DNA of 64,000 bases from Bacillota bacterium. GTDB lineage: Bacteria; Bacillota; Sulfobacillia; JAJZYS01; JAJYTV01. The notes under the pieces were generated by a model that did not search any database, was not told the origin of the DNA, and saw only the letters and a program-made list of their open reading frames with translations. Of this stretch, positions 8,234 through 16,911 are shown piece by piece. Positions within the stretch are counted from its first letter, which is position 1. Every line of letters begins with the position of its first letter. Where the stretch lies: contig JAJZAT010000006.1 in the NCBI GenBank assembly GCA_021799275.1, positions 39,677-103,676 of the forward strand, in the 5' to 3' direction. A program made the position numbers and the translations under genes.

Positions 8234-9397
8234 GTGCCGCGGCACGGCCTGAGGCTGCGCGTACCGTCGCCGGGCCTGTTCCGCCCAGGGCTCGGCGTTC
8301 TTGCCCTTGTCATCGTCCTCGGCGCCAGCGGCGTGCACGTCCTCCTGCGCGCCGCTGCGCCGTCGGTTCGCTGGCACGTCAGCACGGCCAGGGACACTTT
8401 GCGCATCTGGCTGCGCCCTGGTGCAAGCCCTCTTGCGGGCTACGTGACGCGGGAGACCACATGGACCGCCTTCGGCGAGACGGAGCCGGCCACGGCCGCC
8501 TTGACCCTAGACCTGCGGCCCGGCGAGATCGTCTCGACGCGGGTGACGGTGGCGGGGCCGGACCCCGAGACGAAACGTATCCTGGCCGTCGCGCCGGTGC
8601 CACCCAAGATCGCCGGGGAGGAGGAGACCGCGGGTTCGCTCGTCCTGCGATCCTCCGAACCGCTCATCGCCGTCCGCGGCCTGCCGCCCGGAAGCTGGCA
8701 ACCTGCCGCGCCGGGCGTCGTGACACTGACGCGCGGCGTCGCCGCGCAATCCTACCGGATCGTGGCGGTCGGGGCATGGGGCGGCCGGAGCGTCTGGCGC
8801 GTCACCGTGCCCGCGCTACCGGAGGCGCCGGTCGTCTGGTTCGGTCCCAGCCGAGACGGGCAGGTCTACCTGACCATCGACGACGGGTGGTATCCTAGCC
8901 GCTATCTCCTGCAGCTCATGCGGCGGCGGCATGTGCCGGTCACGGCGTTCCTGATCGCGAGAGCGGCGGAGGGGAACCCCGGCTACTGGCGCGATTTCGT
9001 TGCGGCCGGCGGGGTGATCGAGGATCACACGGTAGACCACGCGGATCTCGCGCAGCTGTCCTTCGCGGACGCTGCGGCCGAGTGGCGGGGCCCGATCGCG
9101 GATTATCCCGCCTGGTTCGGCGTGCCCGCCCCCACCATGGGCCGGCCTCCGTACGGGCGGGTGAGCGCCGCGGTGCGCGCGGCCGCGGCCGCCGCCGGGC
9201 TCAAGGAACTCGTGATGTGGAGCGCCGAATGGCTGCCGGGCAAAGGCATCGAAACCTGGAACGGCGGCCCGCTGCAGGCCGGCGACATCATCCTGCTGCA
9301 CTGGGTGCCCGGCGTCGGCCACGAGCTTGCGCGCCTTTTGAAGACGCTGGGCAAGGACGGTTTGCACCCCGCGCCGCTCAGCCTCGGCACCGGGTAG
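8234..9397 (+). CDS. Polysaccharide deacetylase (NodB-fold), membrane-anchored
   Basis: About 387 residues. GTG 8234 follows AGGGGGGAGG; a GTG at 8198 is possible but lacks a good ribosome site. One N-terminal transmembrane segment (GLGVLALVIVLGASGVHVLL) leads into an approximately 170-residue extracellular region with an Ig/beta-like domain, then a NodB domain. Motif 1 is V-Y-L-T-I-D-D-G-W-Y (TIDDG, the metal-binding Asp pair) and motif 2 is I-E-D-H-T-V-D-H-A-D-L (H-T-V-D-H, replacing the common H-S/T-x-x-H). Motif 3 is R-P-P-Y-G. The C-terminus has G-D-I-I-L-L-H-W. Such enzymes remove acetyl groups from peptidoglycan or surface glycans. The gene ends at a hairpin shared with the convergent gene. 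Confidence 0.85.
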   Translation: MPRHGLRLRVPSPGLFRPGLGVLALVIVLGASGVHVLLRAAAPSVRWHVSTARDTLRIWLRPGASPLAGYVTRETTWTAFGETEPATAALTLDLRPGEIVSTRVTVAGPDPETKRILAVAPVPPKIAGEEETAGSLVLRSSEPLIAVRGLPPGSWQPAAPGVVTLTRGVAAQSYRIVAVGAWGGRSVWRVTVPALPEAPVVWFGPSRDGQVYLTIDDGWYPSRYLLQLMRRRHVPVTAFLIARAAEGNPGYWRDFVAAGGVIEDHTVDHADLAQLSFADAAAEWRGPIADYPAWFGVPAPTMGRPPYGRVSAAVRAAAAAAGLKELVMWSAEWLPGKGIETWNGGPLQAGDIILLHWVPGVGHELARLLKTLGKDGLHPAPLSLGTG

Positions 9398-9406
9398 CAA
9401 GGAAAA

Positions 9407-9431
9407 AGGGCGCGCCCGCCGGGCGCGCCCT
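9407..9431 (-). terminator. Intrinsic terminator of the Myb/RsfA-like gene
   Basis: An 11-bp stem (AGGGCGCGCCC / GGGCGCGCCCT) with a 3-base loop; on the minus strand it is followed by TTTTTCC, giving a proper U-tract. It lies 13 bases after the leftward gene and may also stop rightward transcripts. Confidence 0.85.
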
Positions 9432-9444
9432 GAGATGCCGGACC

Positions 9445-9885
9445 TTATTCCGCGAGTTCCTCGACCGCCGCGGCCTCGACCGCGATCTGCGGCGTGACGT
9501 CGACGTTGGCCGGCGTGATCGCCTGCAAGAGCTTCGACTTGAGTTCCGAGTACTCGGACAGGCGCGTCTCGATCGCGCGGTCCAGGTCGCGACGCCGACG
9601 ACCCAGGTCGTCAAGCTCGCGGGCGAGCGCCGCCAGACGCTGCGTCAGCACCATCATGTCGCGGCCCCGTCCCATGGCGCGGATCTTGCGCTGCCGCGGG
9701 CGGCGCGGGTTTTGACGCGCAAGTTCACGGCCGATTGTCAGGGCAAGGCCACGGGCCGAGCGATTGAGTTCCACAGCAAGCTCTTGGGCCAGATCACGGA
9801 TCTGGGCGCCTTCGCGCACCTTCGCCGTCATCTTGCGGATCTCGGCGATCTCGTCGTCTGTATACGGGCCAGTGCGGACGGACAC
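9445..9885 (-). CDS. Small Myb/RsfA-like DNA-binding protein with coiled-coil tail
   Basis: 146 residues from GTG 9885, placed 7 bases after a strong GAAGGAGG. Residues about 6-55 (G-P-Y-T-D-D-E-I-A-E-I-R-K then A-Q-E-L-A-V-E-L-N-R-S-A-R-G-L) resemble a Myb/SANT or RsfA-type helix-turn-helix. The middle is very basic (RQNPRRPRQRKIRAMGRGRD). The rest is an Arg/Leu/Glu-rich coiled coil and an acidic tail ending EAAAVEELAE. Relatives include RsfA, a prespore regulator, so a regulatory role is plausible, but identity is low and the assignment is tentative. It is monocistronic with its own terminator. Confidence 0.5.
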   Translation of the reverse strand: MSVRTGPYTDDEIAEIRKMTAKVREGAQIRDLAQELAVELNRSARGLALTIGRELARQNPRRPRQRKIRAMGRGRDMMVLTQRLAALARELDDLGRRRRDLDRAIETRLSEYSELKSKLLQAITPANVDVTPQIAVEAAAVEELAE

Positions 9886-10164
9886 GTTGTAGCCTCCTTC
9901 AGGTTTACACAGCACAGTATGCGCTAGCGATACGATACTCCATACATTTCGTTGTGTCCATTGTCTTGTCTGGCGTCTTCAGCGCATTAGTAAGTGAGAA
10001 ATGCAGCGGGAGCAGATCGTTAGGACACAGAACATGGCGATTTTTGTCGCCATGGCATTACGGAATGTCTATAAAAGAACACCAGTCGTCAGAAGGTTCC
10101 TATGTTGTGCGAGGCGGAGCGAGCAGGGAGGAAGGGAGACAAAAGCTGTCGAACGCGCAGAATC
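9886..10164. other. AT-richer divergent promoter region with two dyads
   Basis: No gene is seen. A 17-base near-perfect dyad (GTATGCGCTAGCGATAC, 9917-9933) lies about 32 bases upstream of the leftward gene. A hairpin with 8-bp arms (CATGGCGA, 10033-10040 and complement 10047-10054, loop TTTTTG) precedes the rightward spoIID-type gene, and a TATAAA lies at 10070-10075. A GGAAGGAG at about 10131 is not followed by a usual start codon at normal spacing. Confidence 0.5.
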
Positions 10165-11892
10165 ATGGTCAACCCCTTCCGGCGGCTTGGTACGGCCGCG
10201 CTGCTCGTGCTTGCCCTGGCCCTCGTGCCCACCTTGTCAGGGATAGCGTCCGCCCAGACGGCGCCCGACATTCGCGTCGGGCTCTATGTGGGATCGGCTG
10301 CGCGCCCCGCGGTGACGCTTGCGCCGGCCGGTCCGAGCCAGAATGTCGTCTATGCCGTCGGACAGGCCCAAACGGAACTGCCTGGTCAGAGCTATGTGCG
10401 GATGCTGGGCTATCGCGACCTCGTCAGCCAGACGACCGACCTCACGACGGGCCAATCCGCGGTGGCGGCTCTGGCGGCCGCGGGCCATCCCGCCTATCTC
10501 GAACTGACGCCGCCGGGCGTCTACGACGTATTCTCAGGTCCGTACGCGACGTCGGCCGCCGCCCAGGCGGCCACCACGACCGAAACGGCGGTTTACGGCC
10601 CCTACGGCGTGCTCATTCCGGACCAGACGACGCTCGCGGCGGCGCAGATGCTGTCGGCACCCTACTGGCAGGGTGGGACGCCGGCCTATCCGATCCTGAC
10701 CGCGCAGGGGTGGGGGGTGCTGGTCGGGCAGTACGCGAGCGCCGCGGCGGCGCAGCCGGAGCTTGCGATGGTGCAGGCGCAGTACCCCACGGCGGCTCTA
10801 TACCAACCGAGCGGCACGGAGCTGATGGTGCAGGTGCCGAGCGGCGCGACGTCCTTCCTTGCCGCCTCGCAGAGCGGATTCACCGCATCGGGCGACGGCG
10901 GCGTTCTCTCGGTGCAGGGCACGGCCTACAGGGGCAGCCTGTCCTTCGCCCTCGCGGGGACGCGCCTGCAGGTGATCAACACGCTGCCGCTCGAGCAGTA
11001 TCTGTACGGCGTCGTGCCGTCCGAGATGCCGGCAAGCTGGTCCCAGGCGGCCCTGGAGGCGCAGGCGGTGGCGTCGCGCAGCTATGCGCTCTTCGCCATG
11101 GAGCACGTCGCGGCGGGAAGCCTCTTCGACGTCTACGGCTCCACCTTGAGCCAGGCCTATGGCGGCTACTCCGCCGAGCAGCCCAGCTCGAGCGCGGCGG
11201 TGGACGCGACGGCCAACATCGTCATGACCTACCAGGGGCAGGTCATCGACGCGGTGTTCTCCGCGGACTCCGGCGGGGCGACCGAGAACTCGGAGAACGT
11301 GTGGTCCGCGGTGGTGCCGTATTTGAGAGGCGTCGACGAGTTGCCAGGCTACAAGCCGACGACGTGGACCATCACCCTGACGGCGACCCAGATCGCGAAC
11401 CTCGTCTTGAACTGGAGCGGCACGGCCATCGGCGCGCTTGAGCAGATGGTGCTGCAGGGTACGTCCCAGACCTTCTCAGGCAGGCCGCTCTCGGTGCTGT
11501 TCGAGGGATCGCAGGGACAGTACACCGTGTACAAGGACAGCATCCGGGGTCTTTTGCGCCTGCCGTCGACCCTCTTCACCGTCACGACCAACGCTTCGGT
11601 GACCGTGGAGGGCGCCGACGGACAGACGACGCTGCCGAGTCTCGCCGGGAGCGTGGCGGAAGGGGCGTCGGGGGTAGCGCAGATGCCAGCCCAGCTGTCG
11701 GCCGAGGGGGCAGACGGCCAGCAGGCGACCTACCCGCTCGCCGCCTCGACCTACGTCCTGCACGGGCGCGGCAACGGGCACGGGGTCGGGATGAGCCAGG
11801 ACGGCGCCCAGTACATGGCCGAGCAGGGCATGACCTATCAGCAGATCTTGAGCCACTATTACACGGGGGTTTCCTTCACCCCGGACAACTGA
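10165..11892 (+). CDS. SpoIID/LytB-domain exported protein
   Basis: 575 residues. ATG 10165 gives a textbook signal peptide (MVNPFRRLG, hydrophobic core, SGIASAQT). An ATG at 10102 would add 21 polar residues. The first half holds SPOR-like repeats that sense denuded peptidoglycan (YLELTPPGVYDVFSGPY; PILTAQGWGVLVGQY). The second half is a SpoIID domain: L-P-L-E-Q-Y-L-Y-G-V-V-P-S-E-M-P, then L-E-A-Q-A-V-A-S-R-S-Y-A-L, and a C-terminal G-R-G-N-G-H-G-V-G-M-S-Q-x-G-A. SpoIID is a lytic transglycosylase that helps engulfment; the conserved Glu of PSEMP is present. The gene is not next to murA as in Bacillus, so it may be a paralogue rather than spoIID itself. Its end overlaps the convergent GT20 gene by 34 bases. 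Confidence 0.85.
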   Translation: MVNPFRRLGTAALLVLALALVPTLSGIASAQTAPDIRVGLYVGSAARPAVTLAPAGPSQNVVYAVGQAQTELPGQSYVRMLGYRDLVSQTTDLTTGQSAVAALAAAGHPAYLELTPPGVYDVFSGPYATSAAAQAATTTETAVYGPYGVLIPDQTTLAAAQMLSAPYWQGGTPAYPILTAQGWGVLVGQYASAAAAQPELAMVQAQYPTAALYQPSGTELMVQVPSGATSFLAASQSGFTASGDGGVLSVQGTAYRGSLSFALAGTRLQVINTLPLEQYLYGVVPSEMPASWSQAALEAQAVASRSYALFAMEHVAAGSLFDVYGSTLSQAYGGYSAEQPSSSAAVDATANIVMTYQGQVIDAVFSADSGGATENSENVWSAVVPYLRGVDELPGYKPTTWTITLTATQIANLVLNWSGTAIGALEQMVLQGTSQTFSGRPLSVLFEGSQGQYTVYKDSIRGLLRLPSTLFTVTTNASVTVEGADGQTTLPSLAGSVAEGASGVAQMPAQLSAEGADGQQATYPLAASTYVLHGRGNGHGVGMSQDGAQYMAEQGMTYQQILSHYYTGVSFTPDN

Positions 11893-13361
11893 TCGTCGAC
11901 GGACCCGCGGACGCCTGTCAGGACACGGCTGAGCCAGGTGTCCACCGTGTTGCGCTGCACGGCATCCCGCAGCGATTGCATGCGCTCCCTGCGCTCCTCG
12001 GGTGAGGCGAAGATGGCCCTGGCCATGCTCTCGGCGATGCGTTCGGAACTCAGGGGAGAGAGCGGGAATGCCGAGCGCAGCTCGTGGTAGGCGCCGGCCG
12101 TTTCGCTCAGGCAGAGGCTGCCGTCCCCGTCGACACGGGCGGCCACGTATTCCTTGGCGACGAGGTTGAGACCGTCGTAGAGCGACGAGACGACCGCCAC
12201 GTCGGCGAGCCGGTAGAGGACGACGAGGCGCTCGAGGCGCAGGTTGTGCTCGATGAGGCGCACGGGCTGCCAACCCGGCTCGCCGAACCGGCGGTTGATC
12301 GATGCCGCCTTGCGGCGCACCGATAGGGCAAGTCTGCGGTAGTCCGAGATCTCGGTGCGCGTCGGCACCGCGATCTGCAGGAAATGCGCCTTGCCCCGCA
12401 AGGAGGGATAGCGCGACAGCAGGCGGGAGAAGCCTTCCAAGCGCTCGGGAATGCCCTTGGTGTAATCCAGGCGGTCGACGCCGAGCAGCAGCACGCTGTC
12501 CTCGCCCAGCTTCCAGCGGCGCCTGAGGTCCACGAGCAGATGCTCCGCGTATTCGGTCCGCGCGAGCTCCTCCACCTTCTCCACGTCGATCGAGATCGGC
12601 ACCGACGCCACGTGCGTGCGGTGACCCTGGTAGAGCAGCGTGACGCCGTGCGCGGTGCGCTGGCTGCGCACGCCGAGCTCGCGCCGGGCGGCGGCAGCGA
12701 AGGCGTCGACCGACTCCTCCGTCTGGAAGCCGATCCAGTCGGCCTCGAGCAGGCCCTGGAGCAGCATTTTGCGCTCCGGTACGAGGCGGAGCACGACGGT
12801 GGGCGGCCACGGGATGTGCCAGAAGAACGCGATCGGGCCGCTCACGCCGAACTGCCTGAGATAGCCGGGCACGAGCGCCAGCTGGTAGTCGTGGACCCAG
12901 ATGAGATCGTTCGGTCGCGCCTCGCTCGCGATGCGCGCCGCGAACTGGCGATTGACCTGCCGGTAGGCGACCCAGTCGCTCGAGCGGAAGTGCGCGCGCT
13001 CCACGAGATTGTGGCAGAGCGGCCAGAGCCCAGAGTTCGCGTAGCCCACGTAGTAGCCGCGATAGACCTCCTCCGGCACGCCGAGCACCGAGACGTTGTA
13101 GGTGGGATCCTCGGGGGGCACCTTGAGTTCCTGCGGCTCTCCCGGCTCCGCCGCGACCCACAGGCCGCCGGTCTGGCGCAGCAGCGGGTCGAGCGCCGCG
13201 GTGACCCCACCGGCCGGCCGCTCCCAACGCTCCTCGCCGCGCACGCCGAACGTCAGGCGAAACGGCGAGCGGTTCGCCGCGACGATGAGGCGCGCGCCCG
13301 GGAAGAGCTCACCGAGGAGCGTCCGTCCGCGCGATCCGGCAGGCGGCGTGTCGATGGTCAA
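11859..13361 (-). CDS. otsA: GT20 glycosyltransferase, trehalose-6-phosphate synthase type
   Basis: 500 residues. TTG 13361 lies 6 bases after GGAGGG and fits the normal N-terminus; longer forms would run through the riboswitch. The GT20 features are V-A-A-N-R-S-P-F near residue 32, G-G-V-T-A-A-L, W-V-H-D-Y-Q-L-A-L-V-P, F-F-W-H-I-P-W-P, a V-D-R-L-D-Y-T-K-G-I-P donor-binding loop, and S-L-Y-D-G-L-N-L-V-A-K-E-Y near the end. Normal product is trehalose-6-phosphate from UDP/ADP-glucose and glucose-6-phosphate; glucosylglycerol-phosphate synthase belongs to the same family and cannot be excluded. No otsB phosphatase is present. It has its own promoter and c-di-AMP riboswitch, consistent with compatible-solute control. 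Confidence 0.85.
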   Translation of the reverse strand: MTIDTPPAGSRGRTLLGELFPGARLIVAANRSPFRLTFGVRGEERWERPAGGVTAALDPLLRQTGGLWVAAEPGEPQELKVPPEDPTYNVSVLGVPEEVYRGYYVGYANSGLWPLCHNLVERAHFRSSDWVAYRQVNRQFAARIASEARPNDLIWVHDYQLALVPGYLRQFGVSGPIAFFWHIPWPPTVVLRLVPERKMLLQGLLEADWIGFQTEESVDAFAAAARRELGVRSQRTAHGVTLLYQGHRTHVASVPISIDVEKVEELARTEYAEHLLVDLRRRWKLGEDSVLLLGVDRLDYTKGIPERLEGFSRLLSRYPSLRGKAHFLQIAVPTRTEISDYRRLALSVRRKAASINRRFGEPGWQPVRLIEHNLRLERLVVLYRLADVAVVSSLYDGLNLVAKEYVAARVDGDGSLCLSETAGAYHELRSAFPLSPLSSERIAESMARAIFASPEERRERMQSLRDAVQRNTVDTWLSRVLTGVRGSVDDQLSGVKETPV

Positions 13362-13382
13362 GGTTCTCCCTCCTTGGCTCGG

Positions 13383-13417
13383 AAAAGTGCACAAACCGCC
13401 CCGGTGACCCGAGGCGG
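13383..13417 (-). terminator. Riboswitch-linked terminator before the GT20 gene
   Basis: On the minus strand CCGCCTCGG (13417-13409), loop GTCA and CCGGGGCGG (13404-13396) form a 9-bp stem followed by TTTGTGCACTTTT. It lies between the c-di-AMP riboswitch and the TTG start, as expected for a ligand-induced attenuator. Confidence 0.75.
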
Positions 13418-13461
13418 CTCCATGTTGCGAGACGCGATAGCCCGGGTGCACCCGTAGCACT

Positions 13462-13592
13462 TCGGTGGCTTGCGAGGTTAGCTGACGGGCTGGAGTCGAA
13501 GTGCGACTCTGCGCCAAAAGGCGCTTCGCCCCGATTTGGTGGGTCCCCCGCTCTCCCCCGGAAAGGGGAGATTCAGCAATGAAGAGTGACTC
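13462..13592 (-). promoter_or_regulatory. c-di-AMP riboswitch (ydaO-yuaA type)
   Basis: Reading the minus strand from about 13592, the leader contains the conserved blocks of the ydaO motif in order: TTGCTGAATC, a small hairpin, AGCGGGGGACCCA, GGGGCGAAG, a variable hairpin, then CCGTCAGCTAACCTCGC. These blocks are diagnostic of c-di-AMP riboswitches (Rfam RF00379 type). The aptamer begins just after a promoter and is followed by an intrinsic terminator, so binding of c-di-AMP should shut off the GT20 gene. Exact ends are approximate. Confidence 0.9.
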
Positions 13593-13604
13593 CCGACTGG
13601 ATCT

Positions 13605-13634
13605 ATGCTAGCAGAGCCAAGCCATGGCGGTCAA
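13605..13634 (-). promoter_or_regulatory. Promoter for the riboswitch-GT20 transcript
   Basis: Minus-strand TTGACC (13634-13629), an 18-bp spacer and TAGCAT (13610-13605). The -35 overlaps the last codons of the GH15 gene; the start site would fall just upstream of the aptamer. Confidence 0.65.
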
Positions 13635-15448
13635 AGCGGTTGCTGGCTGGGCTGGGACGCTGCGGTGGCCGTATCGTCGCGGCCGTCCTCTGGTTCCGCG
13701 GCACCCGGCCCCTCGCGGGCCAGTTCGGAGACAGCCGCGACGAAACCGGCGTGCGGGAAGAGCTGCGGGAAGTTGCCGCGCTGCTCGCCGAGTTCCGGGT
13801 CGACGTGCTCGCCCCAGAGACCGAGCGGCGTCGCCACCTGCTCGAGCTGCTCGAGCGTCCTCAGAGCATCCGCCATCCGGCCCGAGCGCAGGTAGGCCCG
13901 CGCGAGCCAGGTGCTGCCGAGCGTGAAGGGATGGCGTGCGGGGCCCATGGCGTCGCGCCGATACCGATAGACGAGACCGTCCTGCACGAGGTCCGTCTCG
14001 ATCCGCCGCAGGGTGCCCTGCCACGCAGAGACGCCCGCTGTGACGAAGCCGTAGAGCGGCAGGCAGAGCAGCGCCGCGTCGACCTCGGTCATGCCGACGC
14101 CCTGCGTGAAGCTCCCTAGATCCGGCCGGTAGCATTCGCGCATCACGAAGCGGCGGACACTCTGAGCCTCCTCGCGCCAGGCGCGCGCCTTCTGGTCCCG
14201 TCCGAGGGACGAGGCGAGGCTCGCCGCCGAGGAGAGCGCGACCCAGCAGAGCACGAGCGAGTGCGTGTAGTGGCGAGGCTCGTCGCGGAACTCCCAGAGA
14301 CTCGCATCGGGGTCCTGCCAGTGCTGGGCCGTCCAGTCGGCCATGCGCTGGATCGCCCACCAGTAGCCGCGCGGCAGGTTCCAGTCGCCCGTCTCCTGCA
14401 CGTAGCGCCAGAGCGCCCAGAGCAGATCGCCTTCGATGTCGAGCTGGAGCTGGGCCGAGGCGGCGTTGCCGACGCGGACCGGCAGGCTCTGCCGGTGGCC
14501 CGAGAGCCAGCCGAGTTCCCGCTCGCCCAGGCTGAAGTTGCCGTCCCCGCGCAGGAACGGGCTGACGAACGGTTTGCCGGTCATCTGCACGGCACTCAGG
14601 AGGAACTCGATCAGCCGTCGGGCGGCAAGAACGTCCCCACAAAGGAGAAAGGCCTCCGCCGCGTAGGCGGAGTCCCGCACCCAGGCGAAGCGGTAATCCC
14701 AGTTCCGCCCGCCGCCGATCTGCTCGGGCAGGCTTGTGGTGGGCGCGGCCAGGACCGCCCCGGTGGTGCGCACGGTGAGGGCACGCATGGTCAGGACCGA
14801 ACGCTCGAAGTGCTGCTGCAGCTCCGGCACGCCCTCCGGCATCGGCGCCTGTCGCCAGAAGCGCAAGGCGTCTTCGAGGTGTTCGGCGGGGTCGCCTTCG
14901 GGGGACGTGAACTCGTCCTGCTCCTTGGCGAAGTCCGGCGTGTAGAGGAGCGCCACCTCGTGCTCGCCTGGCGGCAGGAGCCACTGCTCACGGCCGATGC
15001 GCCGGGGTCTCGGGCCGTGCAGGGCAAGGAGCAGGGCGTCCCCTCCGTGCGGATTGCGCCAGAGGAGGCCGTCCGGCACCTGCCGCAGGGCACCGAGCGA
15101 CTGGCCGTAGCCGAAGCGGGGCTGGCATTCGAGCACGAGCGGAACTTCGCTGCGTACGAAGCGGCGCAACTCCATCCGACCAATGACGAGGTAGTCGTCG
15201 ATCGTCGCGACGCCCGACGGGGTGCGCAGCCGGGTCTCGAGCACGACGCTGCCGGAGAGGTAGGCCTGGTCGGCGCGGAAGTGGGACTCCGGCCTCAGGG
15301 ACATGAAGCCTCCGGACAGAGGGTCCAGGATCCTGCAGAACACCGCGTCGCTGTCGAAGTCGGGAAAGGCGAGCCAGTCGATCGAGGCGTCGGGGGCGAC
15401 AAGTGCCGCGGTCTGACCGTTCGAGAGCAGGCCGTAGAACTGTTTCAC
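13631..15448 (-). CDS. GH15 glycoside hydrolase (glucoamylase/trehalase family)
   Basis: 605 residues. GTG 15448 follows GGGGAG closely. The N-terminal beta-sandwich starts V-K-Q-F-Y-G-L-L-S-N-G-Q-T-A-A-L-V, with S-I-D-W-L-A-F-P, the typical opening of GH15 trehalase-like enzymes. The (alpha/alpha)6 barrel follows with R-N-W-D-Y-R-F-A-W-V-R-D (the RxWDYR..WxRD motif) and a C-terminal S-T-W-L-A-R-A-Y and W-G-E-H-V-D-P. GH15 enzymes release glucose from alpha-glucans or hydrolyse trehalose. The neighbour is a GT20 synthase on the same strand, 269 bases downstream, so trehalose metabolism is likely, but substrate is inferred. There is no secretion signal, so it acts in the cytoplasm. Confidence 0.85.
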   Translation of the reverse strand: MKQFYGLLSNGQTAALVAPDASIDWLAFPDFDSDAVFCRILDPLSGGFMSLRPESHFRADQAYLSGSVVLETRLRTPSGVATIDDYLVIGRMELRRFVRSEVPLVLECQPRFGYGQSLGALRQVPDGLLWRNPHGGDALLLALHGPRPRRIGREQWLLPPGEHEVALLYTPDFAKEQDEFTSPEGDPAEHLEDALRFWRQAPMPEGVPELQQHFERSVLTMRALTVRTTGAVLAAPTTSLPEQIGGGRNWDYRFAWVRDSAYAAEAFLLCGDVLAARRLIEFLLSAVQMTGKPFVSPFLRGDGNFSLGERELGWLSGHRQSLPVRVGNAASAQLQLDIEGDLLWALWRYVQETGDWNLPRGYWWAIQRMADWTAQHWQDPDASLWEFRDEPRHYTHSLVLCWVALSSAASLASSLGRDQKARAWREEAQSVRRFVMRECYRPDLGSFTQGVGMTEVDAALLCLPLYGFVTAGVSAWQGTLRRIETDLVQDGLVYRYRRDAMGPARHPFTLGSTWLARAYLRSGRMADALRTLEQLEQVATPLGLWGEHVDPELGEQRGNFPQLFPHAGFVAAVSELAREGPGAAEPEDGRDDTATAASQPSQQPL

Positions 15449-15492
15449 TCTGCTCCCCCTCTGACGGCTTGCACGCCTTATTCTATCCGCCG

Positions 15493-16863
15493 CTAGCCGC
15501 CATGCGGCACCGCCCCGCGCCCGACGCCCCGCGGCATCCACTTGTCCTTGTCGAGGTTCAGCCGGTGCTGCGTGCCGCCACGCCGGTGCACCGCGTCGAA
15601 GTCCTGGGGTGCGATCGCGAGCTCCTCGCCGGCCAGGAGGCCCGCGACGCCCCTCTGGCCCGGCTCGGGCCAGACCCATTCCTCAGGCACGGCCATGTCC
15701 GGGCCCTGGTAGTCTTCGGGTTCGGTGTAGGTGCCGATGTAACCCTCGAAGTTGCGCAGAACGACGCGATTCGAGCCCTGCGCCAGGAGGTAGTTCGGTC
15801 CGACCGGCACCTTGCCGCCGCCCCCGGGCAGGTCGACCACGTAGGTCGGGACGGCGTAGCCGGACATGTGGCCGCGCAGCGACTCCATGATCTCGATGCC
15901 CTTCGCGACCGTGGTGCGGAAGTGGCCGGCCCCGTGCACCTCGTCGCACTGGTAGACGTAGTAGGGCCGCACCCGGCAGCGGGTGAGCTCGCGCATCAGC
16001 TTGTGCATGATGACGGGATGGTCGTTGATGCCGCGCAGCAGCACGGACTGCGAGCCGAGCGGGATGCCGGCGCGGCTCAGGTGATCCAGCGCGTCCTCGA
16101 CCTCGGGGGTGATCTCCTTCGGGTGGTTGACGTGGATGTTCATCCAGAGCGGGTGGTACTTGCCCAGCATCTCCGCCAGTTCCTTTGTGATCCTCTGCGG
16201 CAGGAAGATCGGAACGCGCGAGCCGATGCGGATGATTTCGATGTGGGGAATCTCCCGGAGCGACGAGAGCACGTGCTCGAGCACCTTCGGGCTGAGGACG
16301 AGAGGGTCGCCGCCGCTAAGCAGCACGTCACGCACCTGCGGCGTGCGGCGGAGGTAGTCGAGCTGAGCCTCGAACTCCTGGGGACTGAAGTTCGCGTGGG
16401 GATCGCCCACGATGCGCGAGCGCGTGCAGTAGCGGCAATAGCTCGCACACTGGGTCGTGATCAGCATCAGGACCCGGTCGGGGTAGCGGTGCACGAGCCC
16501 GGGCACCGGGCTGTGCAGATCCTCCGCGAGCGAGTCGCGCATCTCGGCCGTGAACGGGACGAGTTCCCGGCCGGTCGGGACCACCTGGCGGCGGATCGGG
16601 CAGGTGGGATCGTCCGGGTCGATCAGCGAGGCGAAGTATGGGGTGATGTCGAGGCGGAGGATGCCGCTGGCGCGAATGCCCTCCTCCTCTTCCGGGGTGA
16701 GGCGGATGATCTCCGCGAGCTCTCCGATGCTGTTGAGACGATGCGTAAGCTGCCAGCGCCAGTCCTGCCATTCCTCGTCCGGGACGTTCGCGAACGCGGG
16801 TGCCCGTGTGCCCCGGGGCAGCTGCAACTGACTGCGTGTCGTGGCCCGTTCATGCTGGACCAA
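15493..16863 (-). CDS. kamA: Lysine 2,3-aminomutase (radical SAM, PLP)
   Basis: 456 residues from TTG 16863, with a G-rich ribosome site about 11 bases upstream. It interconverts L-alpha-lysine and L-beta-lysine. The radical-SAM cluster motif is C-A-S-Y-C-R-Y-C, preceded by L-M-L-I-T-T-Q. The SAM-binding G-G-D-P is in V-L-L-S-G-G-D-P-L-V-L. The PLP lysine lies in V-D-L-P-G-G-G-G-K-V-P, and the C-terminal zinc-binding-like region is divergent. The long N-terminal helical part (W-Q-D-W-R-W-Q-L-T-H-R) is typical of clostridial KamA. Neither kamB/kamC nor a beta-lysine acetyltransferase is close. Product may serve lysine catabolism or osmoprotection; this is not decided here. Confidence 0.9.
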   Translation of the reverse strand: MVQHERATTRSQLQLPRGTRAPAFANVPDEEWQDWRWQLTHRLNSIGELAEIIRLTPEEEEGIRASGILRLDITPYFASLIDPDDPTCPIRRQVVPTGRELVPFTAEMRDSLAEDLHSPVPGLVHRYPDRVLMLITTQCASYCRYCTRSRIVGDPHANFSPQEFEAQLDYLRRTPQVRDVLLSGGDPLVLSPKVLEHVLSSLREIPHIEIIRIGSRVPIFLPQRITKELAEMLGKYHPLWMNIHVNHPKEITPEVEDALDHLSRAGIPLGSQSVLLRGINDHPVIMHKLMRELTRCRVRPYYVYQCDEVHGAGHFRTTVAKGIEIMESLRGHMSGYAVPTYVVDLPGGGGKVPVGPNYLLAQGSNRVVLRNFEGYIGTYTEPEDYQGPDMAVPEEWVWPEPGQRGVAGLLAGEELAIAPQDFDAVHRRGGTQHRLNLDKDKWMPRGVGRGAVPHGG

Positions 16864-16911
16864 GCCTGTGTGCCCCCTTGACGCTCGCCCGGTTGGCCGA
16901 TGCGTGCACCC

